Assembly (NCBI RefSeq): GCF_000003605.2
Contig: NW_003129858.1
Span: forward strand, 163,936 to 189,621
Origin: Saccoglossus kowalevskii
Lineage: Eukaryota > Hemichordata > Enteropneusta > Harrimaniidae
Direction: 5' to 3'
Length of the DNA stretch: 25,686 nucleotides
Below are positions 1-9,463 of the stretch, one piece after another. The position numbers were made by a program, and so were the translations under genes. The notes beneath the pieces were generated by a model. That model saw nothing but the letters and a program-made list of their open reading frames with translations, was not told the DNA's origin and searched no databases. Every line of letters begins with the position of its first letter. The first letter of the stretch is position 1.

Positions 1-36
1 AAAGACTCCCCATTATGTGCTTCGCACATGGGAGTC
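1..36. repeat. Terminal-type hairpin (first of three related copies)
   Basis: Bases 4-10 pair with 30-36 (GACTCCC with GGGAGTC) and bases 15-20 pair with 24-29 (ATGTGC with GCACAT). The loop is TTC and four bases (CATT) bulge on the left arm. An A-rich stretch follows. The layout matches the hairpins at 14674-14704 and 20704-20734, where the context shows it to be the end of a dispersed repeat. The rest of this copy would lie off the left edge. Confidence 0.6.
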
Positions 37-1041
37 AAAAATATTATAAGTGACACCAAAAAATCTTCTTTTGAATAGATACGCTTGCAAATAATTTTTG
101 GATGATCTACCTATGCAAATAGACATGGACAGACGTAATGATATATCTTAGCATTGGCAGGTTTAGTTAAAATTTTATGCACAAAACAACGGTGGACCCA
201 ATGGCAATTTGTAGAAAGTATGCAAAACTAGGTGTACTTGTTTTCCTCAAAAATATATAAGACAAATATATTGTTGGATTAATTTTATAGAAACAATCAG
301 GAATTCAAAACTAAACTACTGAGTCTGTTGTAGATCTGGCGGACTAACAGAGTGTCAAGCAAATATCAAATGAAAGATGTGAATTCATGCAATAGGTTAC
401 TGATGGCATCCATACATAGTGGCAATAAACTTTCAACAACATGACACCAAAAGTCATGTATGCTGAGCAATGCTTTCTAATTCTATCACTGTTAGCAATG
501 CACATTTCAATTAAGAACTGAAGATATCATTAGAAAATGAACAATATGTATAGTATCAAAGCAATCGGACTAAATTCGCTTGATAAAAATTAGAAGGCAA
601 AATAAAAAAATTCATATCTTTTTTGAACACCACAAATTAATTGATACATTCAATAATTATTTTTTTTTCAGAATGAATTAATTAATTTATTAATTAATTA
701 ATTAATGGCGAACAAATTAATGTTTTTTTGGGGTAAATTAATAATAGTATGGGATTTCTCCAATCACCATTCAGTAAATCCAAATATTGAATTAAAAAAA
801 AAAAACCAAAAGCATAAAACAAGTCTGGTCTTTTGACAATTGGTCATCAGTTGCTGTCACAAATGCACGCTAATATCTGTTTTTCACAACTAGCAATGTT
901 TACCATGAGAAAACTACTGATGGAGTCATGTTGATGAAAACACAATTTGTCTTCTTTATATGAATATGACCTCTTTCTCACTTGAACTGTCTATTCTGTA
1001 GAAGGTAAGAATACATAAATTAAATACATTGAATTTCTCAC
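37..1041. other. CEP128 intron, no exon found
   Basis: I read both strands and found no convincing exon. The stretch is AT-rich and holds simple repeats: a TTAA-type microsatellite at 676-706, an A run near 790-805 and T runs near 659-669. The next CEP128 exon was not found here and probably lies beyond the left edge. Confidence 0.5.
676..706. repeat. (TTAA)n microsatellite
   Basis: About 31 bases of alternating AATT/TTAA units with one interruption, inside a CEP128 intron. It is self-complementary. Confidence 0.8.
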
Positions 1042-1128
1042 CCGATTAATTGCAGAACTCTGCGAGTCTGAGGCATCACGATATTGACCTAACATTCGAT
1101 CTACTTCTCGTAAATTACGGTTTGTGTC
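1042..1128 (-). CDS. CEP128: CEP128-like, second coding exon (87 bases)
   Basis: The acceptor is a good pyrimidine tract ending TTTTTTCCAG just above 1128, and the donor GTGAGA follows 1042. The exon is 29 codons in phase 0, from DTNRN to SSAINR. It carries the family-diagnostic NLREVDRMLGQYR segment. Confidence 0.85.
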
Positions 1129-2365
1129 CTGGAAAAAATAAATTATAGAGAGAAGCAAGAATAAGTAAAATGTTGTTTGCAACAGGCATAGTACTAAACA
1201 AGATTTGTCCAGGTCAAAAAAGAATCAAAAATTTTAATGTCAAAACAATGTTGAATTCAGTAAAATCTAAGAAGCTAACCACCAAATTTCTAAGATTGCA
1301 CACACAAGATATTGATGTGAATAAGAATAAGGAAAAGTTCACACAATGATTCAATTTGCATATCTCTATTGTGTTACACTTCTCATATATTTACATGGAT
1401 CATTCACAGTCTCTTTGATAATTGATCTTTGATACATGACAAAATATTGATTTGTTTTACAACTTAATAATAGGATAAGCTAAGGTTTCAGTACACACAC
1501 ACATTTTTCAACAGTCAAGAAAATACCACACAACAAATCTGCTAATTTACTTATGATGTAGGAGTTACAATTGGCTGAAATACCATTACCGGTAATACCT
1601 ATGCAATATCATAGGATTTTTGTGTCAGAACCTCTAAATAGAAACATTTTATTTCAAGTGAATTTTTGTACACCTGAACCAGTGACTTTAAATCTGTCAA
1701 AAAAACATGAAATATATTCTAACAACCTAAACACATATTTTAAAAGTACAAATAATGATAACATATTTTACAAATACAATGTAAATGTAAACAAAAATAA
1801 CGATGGCCATACACAAATAAACGTAATTGCAGACTAACACCCAATGAGAACAACTAATAATACTATAATTATGATAGTAGATACATGTATGAAGACAACG
1901 TTATTGTAGTAGATTATTATTTCATTATCATAGATTACAATGTTGTACAAGTCATTGTTAAATAAGAAAACATATAGGTATGTAGTTGTTGACAATTTAA
2001 GCACATTATAACTTCATTAACCCTTATCTGGTCAATTTACAACTACACAGCGCTCACCACTGGCAGGACAAGGGTTAATGGTGTTCTGTCATTACTTTTA
2101 TGTATTGAACCTAGTAAGAAACTAAGCAACTAAGTGATACTGACTTTCTAACATGTACACTTTCTATTATTAGTGAAATCACACACAGTTATTAGCATAC
2201 AATATTACTTACGTAAAGAGTAGTTGTAAGTGCAGTCACACTATCCCGAGTGAGAGCTGAATCTGAGAGACCTTGACTACGGGGTGAAGAAGGAGGTGTG
2301 GGAAGACGACGGGAAGCTCTACGTGGCGGTAAACGATGATCATAACCCTCTGAATCAGAGGACAT
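1042..2365 (-). CDS. CEP128: CEP128-like centrosomal protein, N-terminal part (5' end of gene)
   Basis: Two coding exons, 2365-2213 and 1128-1042, are joined in phase 0 and give the first 80 residues. The strongest signal is the second exon, which begins DTNRNLREVDRMLGQYRDAS. This closely follows the conserved early segment of vertebrate CEP128 (DTSRNLRQVDQMLGRYRE). The first exon encodes an acidic MSSDSEG start and then a basic, Pro/Ser-rich stretch (RLPPRRASRRLPTPP). The family opens in a similar Ser/Asp-rich then basic way. CEP128 is a long coiled-coil protein of centriole subdistal appendages and the basal body. Only the pre-coiled-coil N-terminus is visible, and most of the protein is off the left edge. 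The start is the first ATG of the exon. The gene runs away from CNTD1, probably from a shared promoter. Identification rests on recalled similarity over about 35 residues. Confidence 0.8.
1129..2212. other. CEP128 intron between the two coding exons
   Basis: The intron is bounded by GTAAGT (2212 downward) and TTTTTTCCAG (ending 1129) on the minus strand. It contains the 62-base TTAA-bounded element at 2017-2078 and a short CA run near 1493-1503. A plus-strand 88-codon open frame at 1571-1837 is Asn-rich and unrecognised, and I do not call it a gene. Confidence 0.75.
2017..2078. mobile_element. Short TTAA-bounded palindromic element, piggyBac-like MITE remnant
   Basis: Both ends are TTAA followed by inverted repeats: TTAACCCTTATC on the left and its near-complement GACAAGGGTTAA on the right. 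The whole unit is 62 bases and non-coding. TTAA target sites with CCC-starting inverted ends are typical of piggyBac-class transposons, so a very small non-autonomous derivative is plausible. At this size a chance inverted repeat cannot be excluded. Confidence 0.45.
2213..2365 (-). CDS. CEP128: CEP128-like, first coding exon (153 bases)
   Basis: ATG is at 2365 and the donor GTAAGT follows 2213, giving 51 codons in phase 0. The translation is Ser/Asp-rich, then Arg/Pro-rich, and ends ALTTTLY, corresponding to the TSTLQ that precedes DTSRNL in human CEP128. Two possible acceptors lie upstream: TTATTCAAG (exon from 2434) or TTGGAATCAG (exon from 2376). Either gives a short 5' UTR segment before the ATG. 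Confidence 0.78.
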
Positions 2366-4930
2366 GTTACTTCAAACTGATTCCAAATGAAACTAGATAT
2401 GTCACCTCATCAGATCTACTCTTCTTTGTTCCTTCTTGAATAAATATAAGTGTATACTTTAAATAAAAATAACCTGCAAAAAAATGAATATTAGAGTAAC
2501 AAAATGATGCATAATATAGAGAATTACCAGTTAATATAATTATTGCACTTATAGTTTCAAAAATCAAATCACAAAACTTTAAGAAATTAACTAGGGTTCC
2601 AGGTAGCAAGAAAGTGAAAATTTTTCCAACGAACAGTTTACAGTATTGCAACGTGTGTGCAATTTACCGTTGTATTTCCTCTGTTCATACGCTATGTAGT
2701 GTAAATCATAACACTAGTGTCTGTAGTACTAACAAACAACTCACACAACCTCTTTTGATTAATAGTTAAAATTAAACCATGATACAATATGTAGAAGATT
2801 TAACACACAAACTAGAAATTCCTGATTTTGAATAGCTACTTGACACTACACCCTAGAGATTAGAGTTACTTGGTACATAGTGAACTATGGATTGACTCAA
2901 GGATATTGCCTGAAGCCACTGGGAGATAATAAGGTGTTTTATTTTGTTAATACATCGGCAGTACAAAGACCACTCACTACATGTTCTTGCACAATAAACA
3001 GCTTTATGTAGTGAATAGACATAATGTTTTGGCAACACATCAAAAGTCACAAGATACCCAGAACCAAAAGAGGCATCAAATTCGATGATTAAAATGGTAA
3101 CTGATTTGCTGCAAGTCAATTGTATGTTATTTTATAGACAAACAACCTTCATATGAATTAAACCAACCAGCCATTAAATTTTAACCATGATAAGGACAGA
3201 GTAAATAAAACATCATGCAGCTTTTGAGTGATTTTGATGAAAAGCAAACAGATTATTTTTTCTTATTTACTCAAAACAACAAGTTTAAAATTAAAAACAA
3301 CAATTAAATCCATTGATTAACAGCTGACAATTAATATTAATTGATTTGTAACAACATCGTCATGTGACTGAACACAATATTGGTTTCAGGCTAAATTCAC
3401 TAGTTATTATTACTCGCTAGAAATAAGCAAAATAGACAGTTTCAATTCTTTAATGCACTTCACTTATTACAAACTGCCATAGCAGACTACTGATTTTATC
3501 AACAAATACCACGCTACTACTCAACTGTAATAAAGAAAACATGTCGCATCACGCTTTTCAGCCATACTACTTCAGAACAGTGTGAGTAAATCTTTCATTA
3601 ATCAACAATTTTGTTAATAATCAGCCATCTAAAATTCTCATACAGGTCCATATTGTTACAATCAATTTAAATTCAGTATATAATAAAATAATCATTAAGA
3701 AAACTATACATGTGACTGATAATTAGCGCAGGTACCTACCATGCAGGGAAAGTGTGTAAATGATATTACTTAAATAAAATAGTAAAATAACAATTTTGTA
3801 GGTGTTTTAAAAATTTAACAAATACAGACACTAAGGGATAAGTTGGATACTGAACCAAATTGAGTACATACATATTTGTACTTGTTAATACATGAATACG
3901 AGTCTGCCATAACGTCTCATATAATCAGGTTGATGACATACTTTGAGAACAATTGATAACAATAGCTATTGATACTATGTAACAGAAGACACAATAACAG
4001 AAGTGGCTGAGACAATTCATTAATAAACTATAAAAACCAAACAAATAGAACAGAGATTCTTCATTCAGATTTCTCTTTTAATTCACTATTACAGTTTATG
4101 GTGGGAAAAAATAAAAAATACCATAGTGAAATGCAATCTAGTTGCTTCACACTCAGGAACAATTATAATTTAGTGGTTATGGTTAAAAGTTACTTCATTA
4201 AACTAGCAATTATAGATTATATAAATAAGCTATGTGAAGCGGGATTCGGGACTACTTATAACAGGTACACAAGATACCAACGGTTTTCCCCATTTTTAAC
4301 AATGGGAGTTGCCAGGTAACAGACGCCAAGTTGGTACATTGCCAAGTTGGTACAAAATACGTGGATGTCGTTAAATGCTTGATAATGAAAGACTGGACAC
4401 ATTCATTCCAACCTTGATTCTCTTGAAAATAATCATCGTTGTCTGGTAATAAGATTTAACATGTTGGAGAGAAAATTTGGAATGCTCTGTGAACGGCAAT
4501 GGCAGGAAGCCGAGTGAAACACAATCAAATAAAAATATGTCCATGTTATCAGGTTAGCGGTGTTCTATCGTGACCCCTCATTTTGTTATTTCGACATACA
4601 CCTCAGTAGCTTAGTCGAGTTACTATTATGTGTTTTGTATAAGCATGTTTCTATTACTATGTCCCCTCTCCATATTTTACGGGCAATCTCAAAGGCAAAT
4701 ACATGACCTTCTTCGTTTTAGTCAGTTCAACAGCACGGGTACTAACAGTTTGTAGAAAGTGTTTACTAGTAAAATGTCACAATTGTTCAAACACTAAATT
4801 ATGGTAAATACTCGTCGTATAGTTTCGAGTGACTCAATATTCCTGAAGATAGATGGAGTCGAGTCGAGTTGTGTAAAGTGTTCAGGAATCATCGATCGCT
4901 GTCGTGTGTGAAATAGTACACGTAACTTAC
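2366..4930. other. Probable first intron of CEP128
   Basis: No coding exon was recognised on either strand. The only structures noted are a tandem pair of 16-base units with core GCCAAGTTGGTACA (about 4326-4355) and a small CCCATT/AATGGG hairpin near 4290-4310. Intron status depends on the non-coding exon proposed at 4931. Confidence 0.45.
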
Positions 4931-5100
4931 CTGTCTATTCCGTGTAGACGACTGATAGACGTTACTTGTACACACTTCAATGCAGAATGTAATATCCAAA
5001 ATGTCTTATTTAATCCAACTCACGCTATATTGATAACTAAGCAAACTCCTGACGTCCAGTTTCCCACCTAAACACTTCTACGCTATGTGTTGTCGTTAGT
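4931..5100 (-). other. CEP128: Probable non-coding first exon of CEP128 (5' limit uncertain)
   Basis: On the minus strand the sequence GGAATAGACAG is followed at 4930 by GTAAGTTACG, a near-ideal splice donor. The likely upstream promoter is 50-150 bases away: a minus-strand CCAAT box lies at 5156-5160. The exon would carry only 5' UTR and splice to the ATG exon near 2376-2434. The transcription start is inferred, so 5100 is only a rough limit. Confidence 0.45.
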
Positions 5101-5440
5101 GGGGAAATTGAAATCGCCGCCTAGACTGCGCTTTTGATTTATAACAACTTTTCTGATTGGTCAAAAACGCGGAAGTGTTTATGGCATGTCTTAACGGTCT
5201 TCAGTTGATTCTCGTAGACTAAATATACATTTGCGTCACCAAATAGTGAAACTCGACATTTTATTAAGCACTGACATTTTGAGATTAAATAATGATAAAG
5301 TTTAATTGAATAGAATAATACTTAAAATGTAATTTTGCCATCATCAATGTGCATAAAAGCTAAACTGATAATAGCCAATCAGCATACTCGAAGTATACTG
5401 TGATAGGCCTACAAACAATTACGCATGCGTACTGTTAACT
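5101..5440. promoter_or_regulatory. Candidate divergent promoter of CEP128 (-) and CNTD1 (+)
   Basis: Two CCAAT boxes face outward: ATTGG at 5156-5160 (CCAAT on the minus strand, CTGATTGGT context) and CCAATCAG from 5375 on the plus strand. The palindrome ACGCATGCGT at 5421-5430 contains the CGCATGCG core of NRF1 sites. Each side is followed within about 100-230 bases by a plausible splice donor (4930 on minus, 5519 on plus). CCAAT plus NRF1 without a TATA box is typical of divergent housekeeping or germline promoters. No transcript evidence is available. Confidence 0.45.
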
Positions 5441-5518
5441 TCCGCCTTATCTCAGAGGGCAGTATGACATCGTCTGCCGTTTGAACATGTATTTTGATGA
5501 CTCTTTACTCTTTGACAG
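5440..5518 (+). other. CNTD1: Possible 5' UTR exon of CNTD1 (5' limit uncertain)
   Basis: TTTGACAG at 5511-5518 is followed by GTAGGATTTT, an acceptable splice donor. The exon would join the acceptor TTTCTAG ending at 7888, just before the CNTD1 start codon. An ATG at 5487 would open a short upstream frame that is out of frame with CNTD1 after splicing. It is therefore a candidate uORF, not an extension of the protein. Confidence 0.35.
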
Positions 5519-6701
5519 GTAGGATTTTTGATTCGTTGCAGTATTGATTTATACTTCGGCAATATAAACAAATGTTGTCCGTAAATGCTGTTCATTATGT
5601 CGTATTTCTTGGCGAACGGCGTAAATAATCTTACTCAACCGTGACTGCAGGACGCTCGAGCTCTCAAAATCACAATCATGCACTTTAATGTAGAATGCTA
5701 CACAAGTATATGTCATTTTGACATATTTGATATTTCATATCACGAGGATGAAGAAAATGGAATAAAATTATCACCGTACTCGGTTCGGAGAAAGTCGATG
5801 TACAAAATGAAGTGAAAAGTAGCATGTTAGTAGTCGGTTTTAGGGCATTTTTAATATTTTCCTATGGAACGCATATATTGCATTATCTCAAAATTATGCT
5901 CTGTAACATATGGTTAAAGAAGATATACATTGTCTTACTAAGTACTTTTTGATGTCCTTTCAGTGTTAAAAAATTGACAATTATTTTTGAGGGTTTTTTA
6001 ATTTTATCAAAGAAATGTGTTTGGAAACTGCTACTAATACTAAAATAACATTTTATGCATATGGTATTATTTTTTTCGTTTATCTAAAAAAATACGAACA
6101 ATTCTATCAATAAAATTTATTTTAATTAATTTGTTTCCAATTTTCACCATTACACTAAGCTAACAAAAGACAAATTGTGAAACTCCACTTAGTTTAGCGA
6201 TTCATTCATTAGCTTAAAAAACAAAAGCATGGCACTCATAATCAAATTCTGTTTTTTCCCACGGACTCTTGCAACAAGAGTTTAAGATTGGGTTGGTTCA
6301 TGGCAAGAGTTTTATAACCCCGCTAAAACTATAGAGAATAATTAGAGGATCTTCAATGAGTGACCGTGTAGTAATTTTCATATGTTCCAAGCCTTTACTA
6401 CAACGCAAACGCTGGGCGCATTGATTCGGTCGAACAAGTAAAAGTGAAGAGCCATTGAATTGAAGAGACAAAACTTCAAGCAATCAAGAAGAACTTTAAA
6501 TAAAAGTCCAAACACCAAACTAGTTAGAATACAAATAAACAAATTAGATAATTTTTAACTTAAACGAAAAACGAAAGCAGTAAAAACTATTAAATATGTC
6601 AAAAAGCTGTAGGAACTAAAAGTATTTATCGGGCGTTTGAATTAATTTTATATCGTTCTTGTCTAATAATATTGTCCTTAGGAAACTTGCCTAATAAACT
6701 T

Positions 6702-6723
6702 GAATATTTAATATTAAATATTC
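6702..6723. repeat. Perfect 22-base AT-rich palindrome
   Basis: GAATATTTAAT is followed at once by its exact complement ATTAAATATTC, with no spacer. It could form a cruciform. No flanking target duplication was noticed. Confidence 0.8.
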
Positions 6724-7129
6724 TGGTAATGGTAAGTGGTCATTGTCATCATTAATAATGAAGTCTGACAGTTGAGCACTTCTAGCATTCATGTCACCCA
6801 TGATTAAGACATCTCCCATATTAGAAGCCGCAGCTTCTATTAAAATTATTCAAAAAGAATGGGTGCAACTTCTAATACAGATTTGATGGTAGTACCTGCA
6901 CTTATGCAAATGACAGCATGTGCGTCTATGCATGCATGGTCATAATTTGTTTATGATCTAGTGTACAATAAATGCAATTTCTGGATTGAGTACACTTCTA
7001 TTGGAGACAACAAATACAGTATTTATTGTTCAATCTTCAACTTATTTTCTGAGCATAGACACGCCTTTGGCATTTATGTAAGCGCATGTGCTATTATAGC
7101 AAAAATACAGTTTCTTTCATTTCATTTTA

Positions 7130-7320
7130 GTTTTGGCACGCAAATTGCCGCCGCCATGTTCGCCTAGTAGTCTCAAGCAGCACGCAGGGAGGTCAATACC
7201 TGAGATTCACTGTCAACCAATGCGCATAATAGACCTGCGCGAGACTTCGGTACTTTGATCATGATACTCCCATGAAAATGCAACTTGGATATGTTAGGCG
7301 GCGGGCAGAAAAAAAATGAA
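7130..7320. promoter_or_regulatory. GC-richer patch with YY1-like and CCAAT motifs; alternative CNTD1 promoter candidate
   Basis: This patch stands out from its AT-rich surroundings by clustered CpGs. GCCGCCGCCATG at 7147-7158 reads on the minus strand as ATGGCGGCGGC, the core of YY1 initiator sites. On the plus strand the same ATG has a strong Kozak context but opens only ATG TTC GCC TAG. A CCAAT lies near 7216. It is 600-700 bases upstream of the CNTD1 start. It competes with the 5.1-5.4 kb region as the CNTD1 promoter, and both could be used. Confidence 0.35.
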
Positions 7321-7904
7321 GATAAAAATAATTTTTTTAGCAATTTTTTGCACTCACAAGTCAGTAGGCGCGAGAAATTATGCTGAAATAAAATGTTATT
7401 TTTATTTCATTTTCGGCTCCTGTTCATTCGGCGGGTTCACAAAACAAGGGATAATAAAAGTCTTGTCTTACCGTAAAAAAAAGTTGCTAGAATATCATCA
7501 TTGAATAAATTTTCTCGCTCTACGCTCATTGACCTGAAAAATAATCCATCTACACCCACCGATCATAAGTAAAAACCACCTATTTCACCTCCATGAAAAC
7601 ACGGGTACAAACGTAGACATACATTCCTGTTGAAAAAGTGTGAACATGTAGTGAAAATAGCCACAGACTTGAAAACAGACAGATTGAAAGTCCATTTAAA
7701 AGCACAGACAAAATAATATATTAAAAGTAATACCCATGGTATATTACTAGTTAACCACAGCCACAAGAACAATTCAGATACATAAGCCACGACTTGAAGA
7801 TGTCAAAGAAAATGACAAACTAGTTGTATAAATGGCAAAAATGAATCTGTATTGATCAACCTTAATGCATGTGTTTCTCATTTCTAGTAATTGGTGCAGT
7901 AATC

Positions 7905-8849
7905 ATGTCAGTAGCTGGTCGAATATTTGGAAGTCCTCCAGAACCAGTATTTAACTTGGAAGGTGCTTGTATGCCAGCAGAGCTTCTTGAAGACCAGCTA
8001 TTTATCTTGGCTTCCCAAAATGAAGAATACGCTCAGTGCAACACTATCTATGATCAAGGATACTTTTGCTCAGGAATACTTGCACAGTATATTTTTTTGG
8101 TTTGTGAAAAGTTCAGATTACCATCTGAGAGTCAATTTCTGGCAGTAGATATCTTTGATAAATTTATGTCAAGACATTTACATGGCTTATACAAGTATAT
8201 CAGAACTAGTAATAAGTATGCTGACAAGAAAGAAGAGTGGAAAGCATTGGAGAATAAGCTTAGTCGTTTGATGTGTCTACGTATGGTGTCTTCAGTGCAA
8301 ATAGCAAGTAAACTAATCTCTCATGCCAAAGTTGTGACGATAAGGAAATGCAATAATTTTCTTTCTCAATCGGGACGTAATTACACAAACGAAAGTATCA
8401 TGCTCTCTGAACTTAGTATTTTGAAAGCTCTTGATTTTAAAGTGTCATCAACCTCTGCATTAACGTACATTGAGGCATTGCTTGAAATTCTTGGCCATAA
8501 CGACACAATGACCAATGTAAAAGTGCTGCATGATACATGCTTACATATCTTAGAAATGACGTACATCCAAAGACAATCTGTATATGAGAAGCTGTGCTGT
8601 ATAGCGACTGGAAACGCTGAAGTCTGCCATGAAGAAAGAGTGAAATTCAGGACAGTTGAGCAAGACATGATGTTGTTGTCTGTGGCTATCATTGGGGCTG
8701 CAACATATGTAACAGAACAAAAAATGCTTGATAGAGTATTAGACAATCTCGGAAAAATTACAAGAATTCCAATGGAAGATATTGTTGATTTTTCTACTAT
8801 ACTTGTTGAAGAAGCTCTGCAGAGCAACTGCAATATATTGAACTTTTAA
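7905..8849 (+). CDS. CNTD1: CNTD1-like cyclin N-terminal domain protein (meiotic crossover factor)
   Basis: A complete 314-residue frame, close to the ~330 residues of human CNTD1, with no stop or frameshift. Similarity is continuous: an N-terminal ELLEDQLFILASQNE segment (human ETIEDALLHLAQQNE), a central LRMVSSVQIASKLISHAK (LRLVSCVQLASKL) in the cyclin-box fold, then LSELSILKALDFKVSST (LESELDVLKSLNFRI), LTYIEALLEILGHN (LAYVETLLEVLGYN) and QDMMLLSVAIIGAATYV. The family (worm COSA-1) marks designated crossovers in meiosis and in mammals is needed for normal MLH1/MLH3 foci. I chose the ATG at 7905 because a likely splice acceptor (TTCTAG) ends at 7888. An ATG at 7869 would add 12 residues encoded mostly in intron-like sequence. 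Oddly, the coding region has no introns, whereas the human gene has several, so a retrogene origin is possible. It is convergent with MLH1 and divergent from CEP128. Confidence 0.9.
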   Translation: MSVAGRIFGSPPEPVFNLEGACMPAELLEDQLFILASQNEEYAQCNTIYDQGYFCSGILAQYIFLVCEKFRLPSESQFLAVDIFDKFMSRHLHGLYKYIRTSNKYADKKEEWKALENKLSRLMCLRMVSSVQIASKLISHAKVVTIRKCNNFLSQSGRNYTNESIMLSELSILKALDFKVSSTSALTYIEALLEILGHNDTMTNVKVLHDTCLHILEMTYIQRQSVYEKLCCIATGNAEVCHEERVKFRTVEQDMMLLSVAIIGAATYVTEQKMLDRVLDNLGKITRIPMEDIVDFSTILVEEALQSNCNILNF

Positions 8850-8918
8850 CTTGAACTTATAACATTTTACAAGTTTGTAAATGACAGTCTATTATTGGCA
8901 TTAGTAATTTATTGTGAT

Positions 8919-8924
8919 AATAAA
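8919..8924 (+). terminator. CNTD1: CNTD1 poly(A) signal AATAAA
   Basis: A canonical AATAAA starts 70 bases after the CNTD1 stop codon. No genomic A tract follows the expected cleavage site, so the 3' end does not look like a recent retrocopy junction. Confidence 0.7.
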
Positions 8925-9440
8925 GTTTAATAGTATTAAGTTTAGACATGCTGGCAATATCTCATTAACCATTCTGATTTTAATATGCAAACATCACTCA
9001 CTATGGTATGTCATAAGTGATCTGGGAAATTACTCTGTCACAGTTGGTGAGGACCACATCATGTTCAGTATGGACCCCATGTGACATGTACATTACCGTA
9101 CATATAAAATACATTGTTTATAGGAAATTCAAATGTGTTGCTTGGAAACAGTGGTGCTTTGAATGCCAATTGAATTTAACAACAATCTCAGCTAGGCATT
9201 AGTGGGGATGTGAATAGTGAGTGGATTCAAAGCCAAGTAGTATTGTAATGTATATGGTATGGAGAGGAGTCGATGTTCTTAAGAATTTTTGAATTGAGAG
9301 ATATTCCTGTAGATGGACAATCAAATATTAGAATACATAGTGGATTATTTTGCACATGTTAGCTCTCTCAATACTGTAAATAATTTTCATTTGATTTTAA
9401 TCTCACTGCGTTTCCAAATGAGCAAAATCTGCTAAATTAA

Positions 9441-9463
9441 ATTCATATGAAGAACATATGAAT
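9441..9463. repeat. Hairpin, 9-base perfect stem
   Basis: ATTCATATG (9441-9449) pairs with CATATGAAT (9455-9463) around the loop AAGAA. No associated element was identified. Confidence 0.6.

Larger units (their letters stand above)
5519..7888. other. Probable 5' UTR intron of CNTD1; no coding exon seen
   Basis: AT-rich sequence with no recognisable reading frame on either strand. It contains a perfect 22-base palindrome (6702-6723), a 7-base-stem hairpin (6265-6281) and a GC-richer patch around 7130-7320 that could be an alternative promoter. Confidence 0.4.

Noticed and set aside
1-1041. A third CEP128 exon
   Set aside because: I scanned the minus strand for sequence resembling the next family segment with AG/GT borders and found none.
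1571-1837. Plus-strand 88-codon Asn-rich frame inside the CEP128 intron
   Set aside because: It begins at TTG, has no recognisable domain or splice context, and its composition (Asn, Tyr, Ile, Lys) is what AT-rich non-coding DNA gives.
5487-5518. Upstream ATG exon adding an N-terminus to CNTD1
   Set aside because: After splicing to either acceptor near 7888 or 7899 the frame is not that of CNTD1. At most it is a uORF.
7869-7904. Start of CNTD1 at the upstream in-frame ATG
   Set aside because: The 12 extra residues are encoded across a pyrimidine-rich acceptor-like stretch (TTTCTCATTTCTAG) and do not resemble the family N-terminus.
8381-8833. Minus-strand 150-codon frame opposite CNTD1
   Set aside because: It is the shadow of the CNTD1 coding frame. 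The plus-strand protein has clear homology.
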